Shown here: positions 48,051 to 60,814 of the stretch, one piece after another
How the letters are laid out: every line of letters starts with the position of its first letter
How positions within the stretch are numbered: position 1 is the stretch's first letter
Origin: Porodaedalea pini
Taxonomy: Eukaryota; Basidiomycota; Agaricomycetes; Hymenochaetales; Hymenochaetaceae
Assembly: GCA_002794775.1 (NCBI GenBank)
Contig: NBAY01000048.1
Coordinates: 248,001-312,000 of the forward strand
Length of the DNA: 64,000 bases
Direction: 5' to 3'
The notes under the pieces: generated by a model
What the model was told of the DNA's origin: nothing
The model's input: the letters and a program-made list of their open reading frames with translations, nothing else
Database searches by the model: none
Program-made: the position numbers and the translations under genes

Positions 48051-51000
48051 TTACCCCCCCCTCAAGGTTGGGTGTCCCAACCAACCAAGATCGTGGTCGT
48101 CTGGCTCGGTATTGATGTAGAGCGGACGGAGTTGTTGGTGAGGAATATTGAGTTTTCGAGGAGCGCCGGGATGTTTTCAATAGAAATCAGTGATCGCCTC
48201 CTTTGCGTTCTCGCCAAAGTCTGTCTCAGGCTGCCAGGTTGGTTCGTTGTACCTGACCCACTTGACAAGGTACTGTAGTTTCCCTCGGTGCAGACGCGAG
48301 TCGATGATCTCCTGAACCTCGTATTCCTCCTCATTGTCAACGATGTCGGGCAGCGGCGGTGGAGGTTGCTTCTGGCTTTCGAAGGATGGTTCAACGGCGG
48401 TTTTCAACAGGGCTTCGTTGAAGACGGGGTGGACCTTTTTCCATTGCTTGGGGAGTTTGAGCTTGTACGCGCTTGCGCCCACCTTGTCGATGATTTCGAA
48501 GGGTCCGTACCACTTGTCTGCTAGCTTCTTTGTTGGTGCGTCTGTGCTGATATTCTGACCATCCAGGAAGACCTTGTTGCCTGTGTGGTACTCCACTGGT
48601 ACTCCCACTGTCTGGTCATGGTAGCGCTTCATGTCCTCCACTGCCTTGACCAGATTGTCTTTTGCGACGCGATGGGTCTCCTTGACGTGTTTTGCGAATT
48701 CTTCCGCTGACATGTTGGTAGAGGAAGTTCGTACCGTATCGAAGCTCCTCGGATGGCATCTAGTGTTCGCGTAGAAGGGAGACATCTTTGTCGCCGAGTG
48801 TTCGCGGTTGTTGTACATGAATTTGGCGAGAGGTAGCCAGTCTTTCCAGTCCGATTGTCAATGGTCAACGAAGAGTCGAAGGTACTGTTCGAGTTCTTGG
48901 TTGACGCGTTCCGTTTGACCGTCCGTTTGCGGGTGGTACGCTGTTGACAGGTTTCCCTCGATGTGTAAGAGCTTGTACAACTCCTTCATTATCAACGCGT
49001 CGAACTGCGTGCCACGGTCATGGATGATCTTCTTCGGTAAGCCATGGAGACAGAAAATGTGGTCGCGGTATAGTTGGGCCATGCCTTCCACTGACAATTT
49101 TGTCGTTGTCGGGATTGTGTGCATCTGCTTCGAAAACCTATCCACGAAGACACAGATTGCGTTATGTCCCTTTGAGTTCGGGAGCTCTCCAATGAGGTCG
49201 ACCGTGACGATTTCCCAAGGACCTTCAGGGACTGTGTTTGGGTGAAGTGGCCTTGACCTCGACACTCTCAGAGCCTTTGTTCGCTGACAACGATCACATC
49301 CTTGGACATATGCTCTGACGTCGGAGAACATCGACACCCACCAGAAGTCTCGACGGACAAGCTCCACTGTTTTTGACGCTCCTGGATGTCCAGCCAGTAC
49401 TGAGTCGTGACACTCCTGCAACACAGATTCCTTTATTGTCAACAGGACGTATACCTTGCCTTTCATCCGCCACAAACCATCGACCTCCGTCATCCCTGTC
49501 GGCCTCTCCGACTCATTCTGCGCCCTCTGTGCTTCACCCACTCGTTCCACCACCTCGTCACGCGACGTCCTCACCACCCCACGATTCAACCACTTCTCCT
49601 TGATGAACACGACACTCTCATTGTCATCTTTGCCCTCGTCATAGCCAGCCTTGCATGACAGTAGGTCTGCCTTGCCCATCGTCTTCCCCGACTTGTGCTC
49701 GAGGTGGAAGTCGAATTCCTCGAGCTCTGTCTGCCAGTGAGCTTGTCGATAGCTCAGCTTCTGCGCCGACCTGAAGTAGGTGAGATTGGCGTGGTCGGAC
49801 CAGATCTCGATCTTGTGACGGGCGCCGAGAAGGTACTGTCTCCATTCCTTGAGTGCCAAAACAATCACGAGCATCTCCTTGTTGTAGATCTTGTAGTTTT
49901 GTTCTGCTGGCAGGAGCGCTTCTGACCTGTAGGCAATTACCCTCCACTTGCCTTCCTGCTTCTGCAACAACACTCCTCCAAGTGCAAAGTTTGATGAGTC
50001 TGCTTCGACACGGAAAGGGCCCTCATCATTCGCGATGGCCAGGACTGGAGGTGAGCAGAGACGTCATCTCAACTCCTCGAATGCCTCCTGCTGTTCGGTC
50101 TCCCATACCCAGTCCTTCTTGCCTGTCAGCAACGTTAGCGGATGGACTACCTTGCTGTAGTCCTTGATGAACCGTTGCAGCCAGTTGCCCATGCCGAGGA
50201 ATTGTTGCAGCTGTTTGAGGTTTCGTGGGACCGGCCAGTCTGCGATTGCTGCCGTCTTCGCTGGGTCCACCCTGATCTCGCCATTACCTATGATGTGGCC
50301 GAGGTACTTCACAACTTTGGCGTCAAACTCGCATTTCTCCGGTTTCAGGTACAGGCCGTTCTCTCGCAAGATCTGAAGGACACGTCTCGATGTCTCGATA
50401 TGTTCCTCGAGAGTTTGCGAGAGAATCAGTATGTCGTCGAGGTAGACGATGATCAAGTTGTCATAGATCAATCCCTTGAAGATGTGGTTGACAAAAGCCT
50501 GAAACGTCACCAGTGCATTGCAAAGACCAAAGAACATGACTGTCGGTTCAAAGAGACCCATGTTCGTGCAGAACGCTGCCTTCCATTCATCGCCTTCTCA
50601 GATCTGGACGTTGTAGTATCCCCAGCAAAGGTCAAGTTTGGTGATGAACTTTGCCTTCTTGACCTTGTCGACCAGTTCATCGATGAGGGGGAGAGGATAC
50701 TTGTTCTTGATCATGCCTTCGTTGAGTTTACGGTAGTCCTGGATTGGGCGTAGCGATTTGTCGGCCTTCTTAATGAAAAAGAAGGGTGACGCCATTGGTG
50801 AGATTGACTTTCGTATGTGGCCCGACTTCAAGTTCTCTTTGAGGAAGTCCTTTAGCGACTGTTGTTCCGTCGGTGTCAGCGGATAGATCTTGCAGTCGCT
50901 TGGCTTGAAGTTGGGTTTCAAGTCGATGATGTGATCCCAGGGTCTATGTTCCGGCAGTTTCTCGAAGCCTTTTTCGCTGAAGACATCAGCGAAGTCGTTG

Positions 51001-51671
51001 AGATATGCGGGCCAGGACGCCTTGTTTATTTGCACCTCTCCCACCCTCCTCATCTCTTCTGCAACCTCCTTTTTGATTGCACACTCCTCTGGACAGCGGG
51101 TGAATTCAATCGAACCCGTCTTCCAGTCGACTTCTGGATTGTGGCATCGAAGCCAGTTATAACCAAGGAAGATGTTTGATGATGCTAGGGATGTTACCGC
51201 AAGGACGATCCTTTCCTTGTGGTGCCCGATCATTAATTCAATGTCGACATAGTTTTTGATCAACCCGGCCTCATTGTGCGTGCCATCTGCATTGAGCACC
51301 GCAAGGGGTCGGATGTATCACTTGGTTTCTAATCCGTATCGTTCGACAAACCTCACATCAATGCATGATCCTGTACACCCTGAGTCCACGAGGGCATGCG
51401 CATCCACCTCTCTCCTCTCACCCTCCACGCTACATCCGACGTTCAGGAGGAGGTCCAGCTGGCATCCACCAGTTCCCCTCATGAACAGCTGCTCATACTC
51501 GCTTTCCTTATTTGCACTGGTGGGGACTTCATAGTTGGGAAAACCATCAACGTTGTTTGCATCTACGTATGGTACAGACGGTTGGTTATATTTTAGCTGA
51601 TCCTGATTTGAAGTCCCTTGTTCTTCTCGGTCAGTCGCCCCGATGGCTATGCCTGACCACTTGCAAAACCC
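48051..51671 (-). pseudogene. Gypsy copy 2 pol, nonsense-damaged
   Basis: Same domain order as copy 1: RT with YLDDILIL, RNase H (VIAYRSEALLPAEQNYKIYN), integrase (GCDRCQRTK, VDLIGELPN, HDRGTQFDA, TDGQTERVNQ) and chromodomain (LQYLVKWVRYNEPTW). TGA stops near 51319, 50597, 50062 and 48177 break it, plus a short break at 48819-48857. The middle (48858-49973) is open for 371 codons, longer than the matching part of copy 1. Confidence 0.92.
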
Positions 51672-53002
51672 TGCGAATCAACGACCTCTTCATCATCTCC
51701 TTCCTCATCCACACAGTCCTCCACCATCGACCTTTGAGTGTCTACGACTTCCTTGAACGCCGATTCCTTCATTGCGCCCAGCTCGTCGGCAAGGAGGCGA
51801 CGTTCGCCTGGCGCCATCATCTGCAGCATACGCTGCACGATCGTTTTTCCCTGCGGGCATGTGTCTTTAAAGTGGCCCAGCTTGCCACAGATCCAGCATG
51901 CCCTTCGTTGTTGTGCCTCATTCATCGAGACGTCCATGGGCTGGCCGGCGCCTCCAAAGGTAATGCCGGTCACATCGCGTTTGTCGACGTGGGGGGCGGC
52001 AGTCTGACGGTGAGCCAGGGGTGCCTGTTGCTGCTGCTGATGCGGTGGAGGCAGGAATGCACGACCTTGCTGGATTGCACGGATTTGCTGTTCGCCTCGG
52101 TCAATCTCGATGGCCTTCTTCTTCCAGTCGTCATACGTTGTCGGAACCGGCGTCGACCTCAGCACTCCACACACCACCTCGATGTTCATCGCCCTCTTCA
52201 GGCGGTCGCAGATGATGCTGTCATCTGTCAGCCCCGCTCTTGTGATGACGACGTCAAGGTCCTGAAAGAACTCATCGGTAGTGAGATCCTTCTGAACCTT
52301 GGTTTGGAACTTTGCCAGCGCCTTTTCCTTCCGGTTCGGATTGTCGAACGAGGCGTCTAGGTGCTCTTGGAACCTCGTCCAACTGTCAGTGAAGGTCACG
52401 ATGCCTGCCGTCATCGACTCCTCCACGTAATTCTGTGCCCATGTCACCGCATTGCCTCCTTTTAAGTAGGAGAGAGCAACATATATCTTACTCTCCAATG
52501 TGGGGTATCAATTTGGGTTTGCGGAGACGAAAAGGAGGACCTCGCGTTTGAAGTCTAGATAGTCATCACCACCAGTGAATTCACGTGGCCGGGTGACGTC
52601 GATGCTGGGGGTCGGGGGGTTAGCTGCCGCGACCGGTGCCAGGGCGTTGTTTGCCTGATGGGCAAAGGCATTTGCAACGATGGCTGCAATCTGTTCCATC
52701 TGTTGCTGGCTGAAACCTCCTGCTGACATTGCGGGTTCGGGCATTGGCGTCAAAGGTTCAGGGGGGGTTGGCGGTGAAGGGTCTCTACGAGCCTCACGGT
52801 AAGGGCCTGGAATCGGAGGCAGAAGGATCGTGGACATTGATGGTGCTGGTGATGATGGAGCAGCCAGGGGCCACCTTGCTCTCCTTCCTTGTTCATCTGA
52901 TGAATACCAGCTGTGCCAGACTTCACTCCACCAGATATTGTGTACGATGCCGCTGTTGTTGGTTGCGATGTAGCCTGGTCGGTCTGGATTCCAATGCGCC
53001 AA
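51647..53002 (-). pseudogene. Gypsy copy 2 gag with one in-frame TGA
   Basis: Collinear with copy 1 gag: Pro-rich start, core, knuckle CWICGKLGHFKDTCP, end DSQGFASGQA. TGA at 52510-52508 after LLFVSANPN, at the same codon as in copy 1. Confidence 0.9.
51665..51671 (-). promoter_or_regulatory. candidate -1 ribosomal frameshift site, Gypsy copy 2
   Basis: G GGT TTT in gag phase (CAG GGT TTT GCA), 4 codons before the gag stop TAG; identical in place and phase to copy 1. Confidence 0.6.
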
Positions 53003-53448
53003 TGCAGGAAGGGCCCGTCGCTGTTCATCAGTGAGATCTATCTTGACGATGGCGGAGGAACAGGGATGGGTTGTGCATTCAATCCGGGGTTACGCCAACA
53101 TTGGACGGGTTCGTCGGCAAAGTTAATGATAAGGCGGAAAGACACGGCAGAGATAACAATCGACAACGATGTTGACGACTGTACACGTAACATTACCCAC
53201 GTCCAAGTCAAGTGACTCCTCCACCAAAGGGAGACGCGGAGAGCCAGGGTCGAAAAGGTTGGGAAAAGTTGGTTGGTGGTATTATGTAATACACGAACAT
53301 CCGAAAATGTCTGGGCAGGGTTGAGGGTTGTCGTTTAGGGGGTTTACACTTCAAGTCCGTCGAGAGGAGCGCTCCTCTAGACCAAGTGAAGGTGAGTCGA
53401 CAGCAATGATGTACGCTGGGGATGAGCCTGGGTGGGGTTCTGCTTTTA

Positions 53449-53820
53449 TGTTAGGTGGGAGTCCGGGAGATGGCTCAGACTGGGCAGGCCTCGGCTGACT
53501 ATCATCTGGGACATGCTATACTCGAGTGGGGACTCGGGACATGCTGTACTCAGGCTAGGTCGTCACGGAGGTAAGAGGAAAAGCAGAACAGGTGTTCAGA
53601 TGCGATTCCTCTTCCTTATATACAGTGATCACCTCGTGAGAACCGGTTGCCCCATTGTCTAAGATTACATAAAGGGAGTGGAATGGAACGAATGAAGGTC
53701 ATGGGAAAGGAGTGTGGGAAATGATTGAAAAGATGATTAATTATAATGAAAAGGAGCGGTTAAAAGAAAAGAAATGGTAAAAGGAAAATGAAAGAAAAGG
53801 TGAAAGTTCAAGTCCTAACA
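53449..53820 (-). repeat. Gypsy copy 2, 5' LTR
   Basis: 372 bp, partner of 47679-48050, followed by the CAATG duplication. Confidence 0.93.
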
Positions 53821-55608
53821 CAATGTACTTGTCTTCAAGACCATGAGCCCAGTGAACATGAGCGCTTCTGCTTGCATCTCCTCTTCAGACATGACATCAA
53901 GTTCATCATGCTGTTCAGCATCCTCCATGTGCACATCCATTTCTGACTGATGCACAACTTCAGGCTCTGGTGTGGAAATAGGATCAGGTCTAGGAATGTG
54001 TCGACCTGGATAATCCATGAGTGGATTGATCATTCTGTCCCATGCACCAGTGGTAGTGCGTGGTTTTGGCCTGGAAGGAGGAGCTGGTGATGGAGTTTGA
54101 GTCTGATTAGGGTGCTCACTCCTTGGTTTCTTAGCAGGAGTCTGAGAAGGTGGAGGAGACACAGTGTGTTTACGTGCAGAAGCAAGTGGAGAAGGGGAAC
54201 GAGTTGGTAGAGGTACAGGAGGGTCCACTGGATGAACAGGAGGTGGAGGAGATGGCAGAACATCATCATCATCATCATCACTCTCTACTTCCACCTGTTC
54301 TGGCAGATCTTTTGCCTCTGGAGGAGATTGTACTTGCAAATCAACAGGAGTCCTAGAATTGCCTGGAAACACGTGTTCATCAAACTGAGCAGAGTCACTA
54401 ATGATCTCCTTGTATGTAACAGGGTTCCAGAATAGCCATCCTTTGTAATTTGCAGGGTAGCCAAGGAAGACACATTTCTGTGTGTGGGATTGCAACTGTT
54501 TGCGTTGATCTTTCTGAACATGCACATATGAAGTGCAGCCAAAAATGCAAAAATGAGAAACATCTGGTTTAGACTTGTACCAGAGTTGATAGGGTATGTT
54601 GTCATTCAACGCAGATGTAGGAGAGCGATTATGGACATGAACAAAAGCAGCAACTGCATCCCACCAAAAACTAGCAGGTAAGTGCGCTTCATTCAGCATA
54701 GTGGTGATGCCCTCAGCTAACGTCCTGTTTGCATGCTCAGCAACACCATTTTGGTGGGGTTCATTTCTGACAGTGTGCTGGCGATGAATGCCTTCATTTT
54801 CACAGAGTTGATCCCATTCCTTTGGCATGTATTCTCCTCTCTTATCATCATGAGTGGCCTTAATCTTCAAATCCAACTGATTCTCTGCATATTCCTTAAA
54901 ATGCTTAAAAGCACTAAAAGTGTCACTCTTCTTCTTCAAAGGCAAGACTGCCCAGAAGCAACTGAAATCATCAATGAAGGTGATCCAGTACTTGTAACCA
55001 TTCCTTGACTGAATGGGAAGAGGACCATGCACATCTAAGTGAACCAATTGAAGAAGACTTGATGCACAATGCAATGCAAGTTTTGAGACATTAGAACAAT
55101 GCTGTTTGCCTGCAATGCAAGGCTCACAGATCGGATCTGGCAAGTCCTTCAACTTAATCACCATTCCCTCAACTAAATGCTCATTGAGCAGTTTCTTTAC
55201 ATCACCATGGTGTAGGTGTGCAAAACATCGATGCCACAGGGTCAAATCGAGTGGACAAGTGCTTGTAAGTGCAGAGAATGCACTCATGGGCACAACTTGG
55301 CCATTGAGCGATGCAGCATTGTTGGGAGTGATGTTTGCAGTGAAGAGAAGAGTGCCATTTTGATTGAACAGAATCTTATCACGCTGAATGGTGACAATAT
55401 ACAATTTGGCACGAGTTAAATACAGGACTGAGAGGAGATTGTTTTGCAAATCAGGTACATGAAGTACACGTTCAAATTTGAGTAAGTGTCCATCTTTGCC
55501 ATTGATTACTGGTTGAAATTGTACTGTGCCCACTCCAACAGAATAGATGATTTCGTTGTTTGCAAGGCGTATAGGGGTGTGATTTAGTGAATACTTGTGA
55601 AACCAGTG
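53821..55608 (-). pseudogene. Copia-A integrase region
   Basis: Open from just after TGA 55611-55609 to the Gypsy copy 2 junction. Seen: GAG-pre-integrase with LWHRCFAHLHHGDVKKLL and CEPCIAGK (HHCC), integrase core with HLDVHGPLP, THDDKRGEY and HQNGVAEHANRT, then a Pro/Ser/Asp-rich linker (SDDDDDDVLPSPPPP) before RT. Several core residues differ from the usual (for example KATHDDKRGEY), which suggests decay. Confidence 0.9.
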
Positions 55609-56565
55609 TCAGTGGGGTGTCATGTGGCAAGTGGCACCTGTATCAACGATCCAATCAGTTTCTGCATCAAGAATGAGGGGTGTATGAGGGTTGGTGAAGT
55701 CTAGGGTACTTGCATTTCCAGCAAATTCAGCAGATTGGACAGACTCGGAGTTGTCCTGCTGAGCAGATTGTGCTTTCTCCTTAGTCTTCCCTTTGTTATC
55801 CTTCTTCTTGGCCCTAATTGCCTCAATTGCATCATGTCTCTTGAAGCACTTCGACTCTGGATGACCTTTAATGCCACAAAATTCGCAGACAATAGGCTGA
55901 GATGATGAGGAAGGCTTAGAGGGAGCAGAGGACGCTTTCAGGGCCATGGACTGATCATCAGCATGTGATTGACGGTTCATCTGCTCCTGCATAAATGCTT
56001 CCTTAAGCGTCTTTAACTTGAAATCCGTCAGGAGCAGGAGTGCAGAGCGGAAGGATGAGTACTCTTCAGGCAGGGAGCGAACCAGAGCAACACATGCAAG
56101 CTCATCCTCAAAATCTTCGAGTTTGAGAGTGCTGGTGCATGTATTTCTGATGTTATGAAGTCCATGCTCGACTCTGCTGACTAGTGCAGTCAGAGACTCA
56201 TCCTCCTTCTTGCTGATACCAAAAAACTCGTCATAGGCAATAAAATGTGCAGCTGGGTTGTCCTGCTTGTGCAGTTTCTCGAGCGCTTTCCACATCTCTA
56301 CAGGGTCACCCATGTGTGATTGTACCAAAATCTGCATGCTTTTTTCAAGTTTCTGGTAGATAAGGCCAGCTGCTTGCTCAGCCCTTTCTTCCCAGAGTTT
56401 GACTTTATCAGGAGGAGAAGATGGCTTCGACTCCTTGCCTGAAACTAGGCACCAAAGCTTCTTGTACTGAAGGGCAGCCTGCATGTCGAATTTCCAAGTG
56501 GGATAGTTGTTTTCACCCAACTTGTTAAACAAAGACAGCGAGTCAGCAGGGGTAGATTCGGACAT
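55609..56565 (-). pseudogene. Copia-A gag and protease start
   Basis: MSESTPADSLSLFNKLGENN begins a copia Gag (UBN2-like), with zinc knuckle CEFCGIKGHPESKC and protease motif WIVDTGATCHMTPH, then TGA. The downstream frame is the same, so one nonsense codon separates gag from integrase. Confidence 0.92.
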
Positions 56566-57549
56566 GACGATTCACAGATAGGTAAGGGACGATGGTTATG
56601 ATGTATGTGAGACGTTTGGGAGAAATTGGATACGTGAGTGGGGCACAGTGAAGGAAAGTGTGTACAGACCACAATGACATGATTACAGATGACAGTTCAA
56701 TGCAAGCCAATAAAGGGTACCAGATACCCAAAACGTCGAAGTATACACAGAGTCACCGCAAGACAGTGCTGGTCTGTTGGTCTGCTAAGACCCCGCAGGC
56801 ACCGCTGACTGAGAGAGGCTCTAGGCTTAAGTGACACTCAAAAAGCATCACAATCAGCGAACTAAGGCTGAACAGTCAAGCTTCACAGACAATAGGCTAG
56901 TCTGATCCAACAACAACAGAATGGAGTAAAATGGGCCTTAATCAACTCACACCAGAGCTGGTAACCATGCAAAATGGGACACTGAGGGAGAACAAGTGGT
57001 GCAATTGTGATGAAAATCAACACACACTGAGGAGGTGTGAACACGAGCATGCACACGAAGTTTTGAGAGAATCGGACCAAGGGTTCTGCAGAAAATGCAA
57101 TAACCACGTGATGCAGCAAAGTGCAGAGTGTAATAAGAGTGGCTGCTCAGTAGGATGTTGCAGCACACTCAAATCAAGTCAAATGTTGATGTAAGTTGGC
57201 ACGAACGTAGATCACACATAACCCCAACAATACGCCAAGGTATAGTGCGAACAGTCAAGCCAATATCGAGTGATGGGTGATAGAGGTTTTAAATTCAGGT
57301 GGTGAATGAATGCAGTGTAAGGCAATGGGAAGTGGATGTGGTGGCACAAAACTTGGCAGAGACGCAGCAGACACACTAATTTCCCAATCAACAAAGATCC
57401 AGCTCAATCCAACCATCAGGAACGTTGCAATTAGCAAAAAACTGCATGTAGGGTGTGCAGATCAGGTCCAATCAGTCTATAATTGAAGCAGGGGGTGCTT
57501 CTCGAAGTCCAGAACCAGTGTGCAAAGTTAGAGCACAAGGCTCATAACC
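56566..57549 (-). other. Copia-A leader and primer binding site
   Basis: About 980 bp without a gene between 5' LTR and gag. The LTR is followed (minus strand) by GGTTATGAGCCTTG, the same initiator-Met tRNA anticodon-loop match as in Copia-B. Confidence 0.7.
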
Positions 57550-57779
57550 TATTAGCAGCAGTGAACCAAAAGGGGTCACACTTCACACCTGAGTCCAATG
57601 GATGAGTGCAACAGATAGGGACACTCATACATTGTCTCAGCCGCTTTGAAGCTAATATTATATAAGACAAAAATCACGTGATGTTCGCACATGCGCATGC
57701 ATGTGTGAAGAGAGGCGTGGGAATAAATCAAGAAAAGCATGGAAAACATAAAATAAGTGTCAGAATCACACTTCCAACA
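57550..57779 (-). repeat. Copia-A 5' LTR
   Basis: 230 bp, partner of 33362-33591, followed by the ATATT duplication at 57780-57784. Confidence 0.95.
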
Positions 57780-59446
57780 ATATTATGGATGGAGAGGTCT
57801 GGAATTCTATGGAGACTGCTAACAGCGATGATTTTTTTAGTCTCAGTCCTCAGGACGAGCTTCGGCTCGCCCTTGTTCTTCTCTTTGATGGGTAGGTTTT
57901 TTTTCTTTTCTTTTCTTTTCTTTATTGCTTTCATTTCTCCTTCTTTTAGCTTCGGCGGTGAGGGAGGGAAGAATGGACCAACCTACAGCTCCGGAGTCCT
58001 CTCGCACTGTATCGCAAATCTGCCGGTGCATCTAAAGTGAGTCAGCATTCATTTATTGAGTATAATTAACTATGGTATCTTAGGTATCAGCCCCACAACC
58101 TTCTCCTGACGGGAATCGTACCTGGTCTGAAGGAAGCGACAGCCGACGAGCTCCAGCACATCCTCAAAGTTAATATAGACAAAAAGATACGCCTCTATGA
58201 GGAGGGTATCGTCGTCCCTACACCAAAGTATCCAGGAGGTAAGCTCTTGATACTCTCTATATCCCAGACTCTGACTCTCTTCGGGAGACAGGCCGTTTAT
58301 GTTGAGTAGTGTGCATAGCACATTGCTGCGACCATCCTGCCCTCTGCCGTGTCAATGGACTTGCAGACCACGCCTACATGCTCTGCTTCTGCCCTCGTTG
58401 CAAAGCAAAGCGTAAGGAGCTCTACACTAAGAAAGGCATGATGAACGGTAAGTAAATTAGTGCCTCTTATTTTATTTAATTAATATATGTATTCTATAGA
58501 TTTTCCACCGTGTACCACCACTGAACATTGTGCTCACTCCGATGAGTATCGAGATGCAGATCCAGATGAATGGGAGGCACTTTTCAAGAAAATCAGCATG
58601 CATTATGCTGAGTGTACGCGCCTCCCTTATTACAATCTGATTACAATGGGTGTGCTAGACCCCATGCACAATATTTTACTTGGTAAGTCTCTTTTGTTTT
58701 CTTCTTAAATGCACATATAGTTACTAATTTTTGTTCCAAGGTGTCTGCAGGACGCAATGGCTCAATGCATGGATTAGGCAGGGCGTCCTCCGCAAATGGA
58801 TGGCCAAGAAACGTCAGGAACTCAATAAGATACATTCGAAATGTAAGCTTTTATTAAGTATGCGACTCGGACATTCTTACGACGTGATCTGCTCCCAGTT
58901 CGAAATGCCATCGTGGGTCGGCCAACTACCTCGTGAGGTTGGATACCCCGCTGGCGGCTCACTCTTGGCAGACGAGTATAAGACTCTCGTCTTAGTATAT
59001 TGTCCAATAATAGTAAGTATTCTCTATTTTATATTTAATTAAATTTACTTTATTTTGTTTAATTAGATCCCGCTTATCTGGCAGGAATGGCAGCCACGAG
59101 CTCAAGTCGAGTTCAAGCGATGAATGCACCACTGGGAGTCGAAGGAGCAACAGCGACTCCAGCACATCAAGGAAGGCACCACAAAAGAGGATGACGAGAA
59201 GCCAGCCAAGAAATCGAAGCCTGTTCATATGCAGGCTGGCGATTCCGCCAACTTTCTCAAGCCTGCCACAGCTCTGAAGATCATTCTCGGCCACTCTGTC
59301 AGAGTTGCCAATATTCCTCACACGGAGAGGCTTCTAAAGGAGTACCTACATGATTATCTTGAGGTACTTGATGTTTTTTTTTTTGAGCTTCTATACTAAA
59401 TTTAATAAACAGATGCATCTGTCTTGTGTAAGGCCTAATCTATTTA

Positions 59447-59651
59447 CAGCACATATAGAAAAGTATACTAGCTGGACTTGGGATTGAACCAAGGACCTCC
59501 TGAGTATATACCAGATGCTTTAAACCAACTAAGCTATCCAGCCAGTACTTCAAGGTTAGCTTTTTAAGATGTAAACTCAGAGGCTTTTGTACACATAGGT
59601 AATTTCGCATGGTTATAATCTTATATAAGCTGTAGGATTATGTAATCCAAC
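59447..59651 (-). repeat. dispersed repeat carrying a tRNA-like segment, copy 2
   Basis: 205 bp, reverse of 30906-31098 and about 93 percent alike by eye. It interrupts the transposase after MHLSCVRPNL. Confidence 0.8.
59470..59543 (-). tRNA. full-length tRNA-like sequence (anticodon position TAT), likely nonfunctional
   Basis: 74 nt that fold as a tRNA: GGCTGGA/TCCAGCT acceptor, GCTT/AAGC D arm, TCTGG/TCAGG anticodon stem, CTTGG/CCAAG T arm with TTCAATC loop. The anticodon loop TATATAC puts TAT at 34-36 (isoleucine) but has A at position 33 instead of T, and the stems carry wobble pairs. It lies in a repeat inside a dead transposase, so a tRNA-derived repeat is more likely than a working gene. 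Confidence 0.5.
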
Positions 59652-60459
59652 ACATGAGTCTATATTTCCCCTCTGATTGTCTTATCATTGGAGCCAGAGA
59701 CAAAGTGTGCTAAGGAAAATAATGAATTACTATTCTTACAGGTGACAAGCCTTTCTCTCTTGGTCCAGTGGTTATGAAGAGGCTTTCGGAGGGGCTCCAA
59801 CAGCCTCTGCTCGAGTACTACCAAGAGACGCATCCAGTGGCTAACGTCATATCACGAACTTTGCATCTGACTGATGCCTCCAATATCCTATTGGCGCAAG
59901 CTGAGTTCCACTCGTTTCTCATCCTTGATGGCCACCGCATCACCCCTTCCACCAGGGCTTTGCATGCTCTGAACTCCATCGTTCAGATGGAGCTTGATGG
60001 CAACCTCTTCGCCAGCCAGGTGATCAGTATCCTCTCTCACACACAGAACCGTATCACCGGGCCCAAAGTATTCTTGCATATCAAATGGTTCCGCCCCCGA
60101 GAAGATATTGACATGAGCGAATGGGACCCTTAGTAAGTCAATTAATTTTCTTATCTATTGCTTTACATGCTAACTTCTTTTATTCACGTACAAGCCTGCA
60201 ACTTGAAGTGAAATTCTGGGTATACAATGACTATATATGAGCAGGTGAAGAAGGACCACCCAATTTAATCCCCCCTTCCCTCATCAGGTCCCAGGCCTGT
60301 CGCGTATCAATAAGTCTTCCACATGCTCTCATATTGGCACAGGAAGTTGGGGAGGTGGCAGGAGAGGGAGAAGGAGAAGAGGAGAAGAAAGATGAGAATG
60401 AGGACAAGGACAAGGACAAGGATGAGGATGAGGACGGCAAAGGAGATGACACTGATTGA

Positions 60460-60814
60460 GAGCTTGTATGGGCTGTGATCAGGCTTTCAAGGGTTCGTCT
60501 TTCATTCTCAGATATACTTGAAAATGACCAAGCTTAAGCTTGTCTTTAGAATGACCTGGTTATCTGAAACTGACCGTGCCGCAGTCTGTTTCATCACATC
60601 AACATTATTAATATTTATTTCTACTTTACACTGTGTGCTACAGGTGAGTGTCTAAGTATTTCTACATACAGGGTCTTTGACTGAGTTTTACAGGTGTGAA
60701 TAGAGTCCTCCAAGAATAATAATATGCCTTTATGCGAGTCCGAGCAGCCAGAGCCGTGTTCATGTGAGTCCAAGTCTTTTCTACAAGTTTGGGAAGCCGC
60801 TGCATGTCTGAGCT
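60460..60814. other. convergent 3' region inside the tnp2 element
   Basis: About 350 bp between the ends of two convergent genes. No feature seen. Confidence 0.4.

Larger units (their letters stand above)
47679..53820 (-). mobile_element. Gypsy copy 2: Ty3/gypsy chromovirus inserted in Copia-A
   Basis: 6,142 bp, LTRs of 372 bp at 47679-48050 and 53449-53820, perfect 5-bp duplication CAATG (47674-47678 and 53821-53825). Same family and orientation as copy 1, about 90 percent alike by eye. LTRs lack the 70-bp segment of copy 1. Confidence 0.95.
57785..60459 (+). pseudogene. tnp2/CACTA-like transposase, C-terminal part
   Basis: Continues the frame broken at 33361: exons from 57785..57891, 57950..58036, 58084..58238 and on. 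Seen: LRLALVLLFDGFGGEGGKNG, the Cys/His block CCDHPALCRVNGLADH with CPRC, then MGVLDPMHNILLGV, a hallmark of tnp2 transposases, and EMPSWVGQLPREVGYPAGG. A TGA (GRLC*VV, about 58300) disables the Cys/His exon. The exons that normally follow LKEYLHDYLE are replaced by a tRNA-bearing repeat (59447-59651). The end is intact: FLHIKWFRPREDIDMSEWDP and an acidic EDKDKDKDEDED tail, TGA 60457-60459. Confidence 0.75.

Noticed and set aside
51512..52360. Long plus-strand frame of 282 codons
   Set aside because: It is antisense to Gypsy copy 2 gag; the matching antisense frame in copy 1 is broken, and the minus frame has the zinc knuckle.
57900..57935. TTTTC microsatellite as a regulatory element
   Set aside because: It is the pyrimidine tract of a transposase intron.
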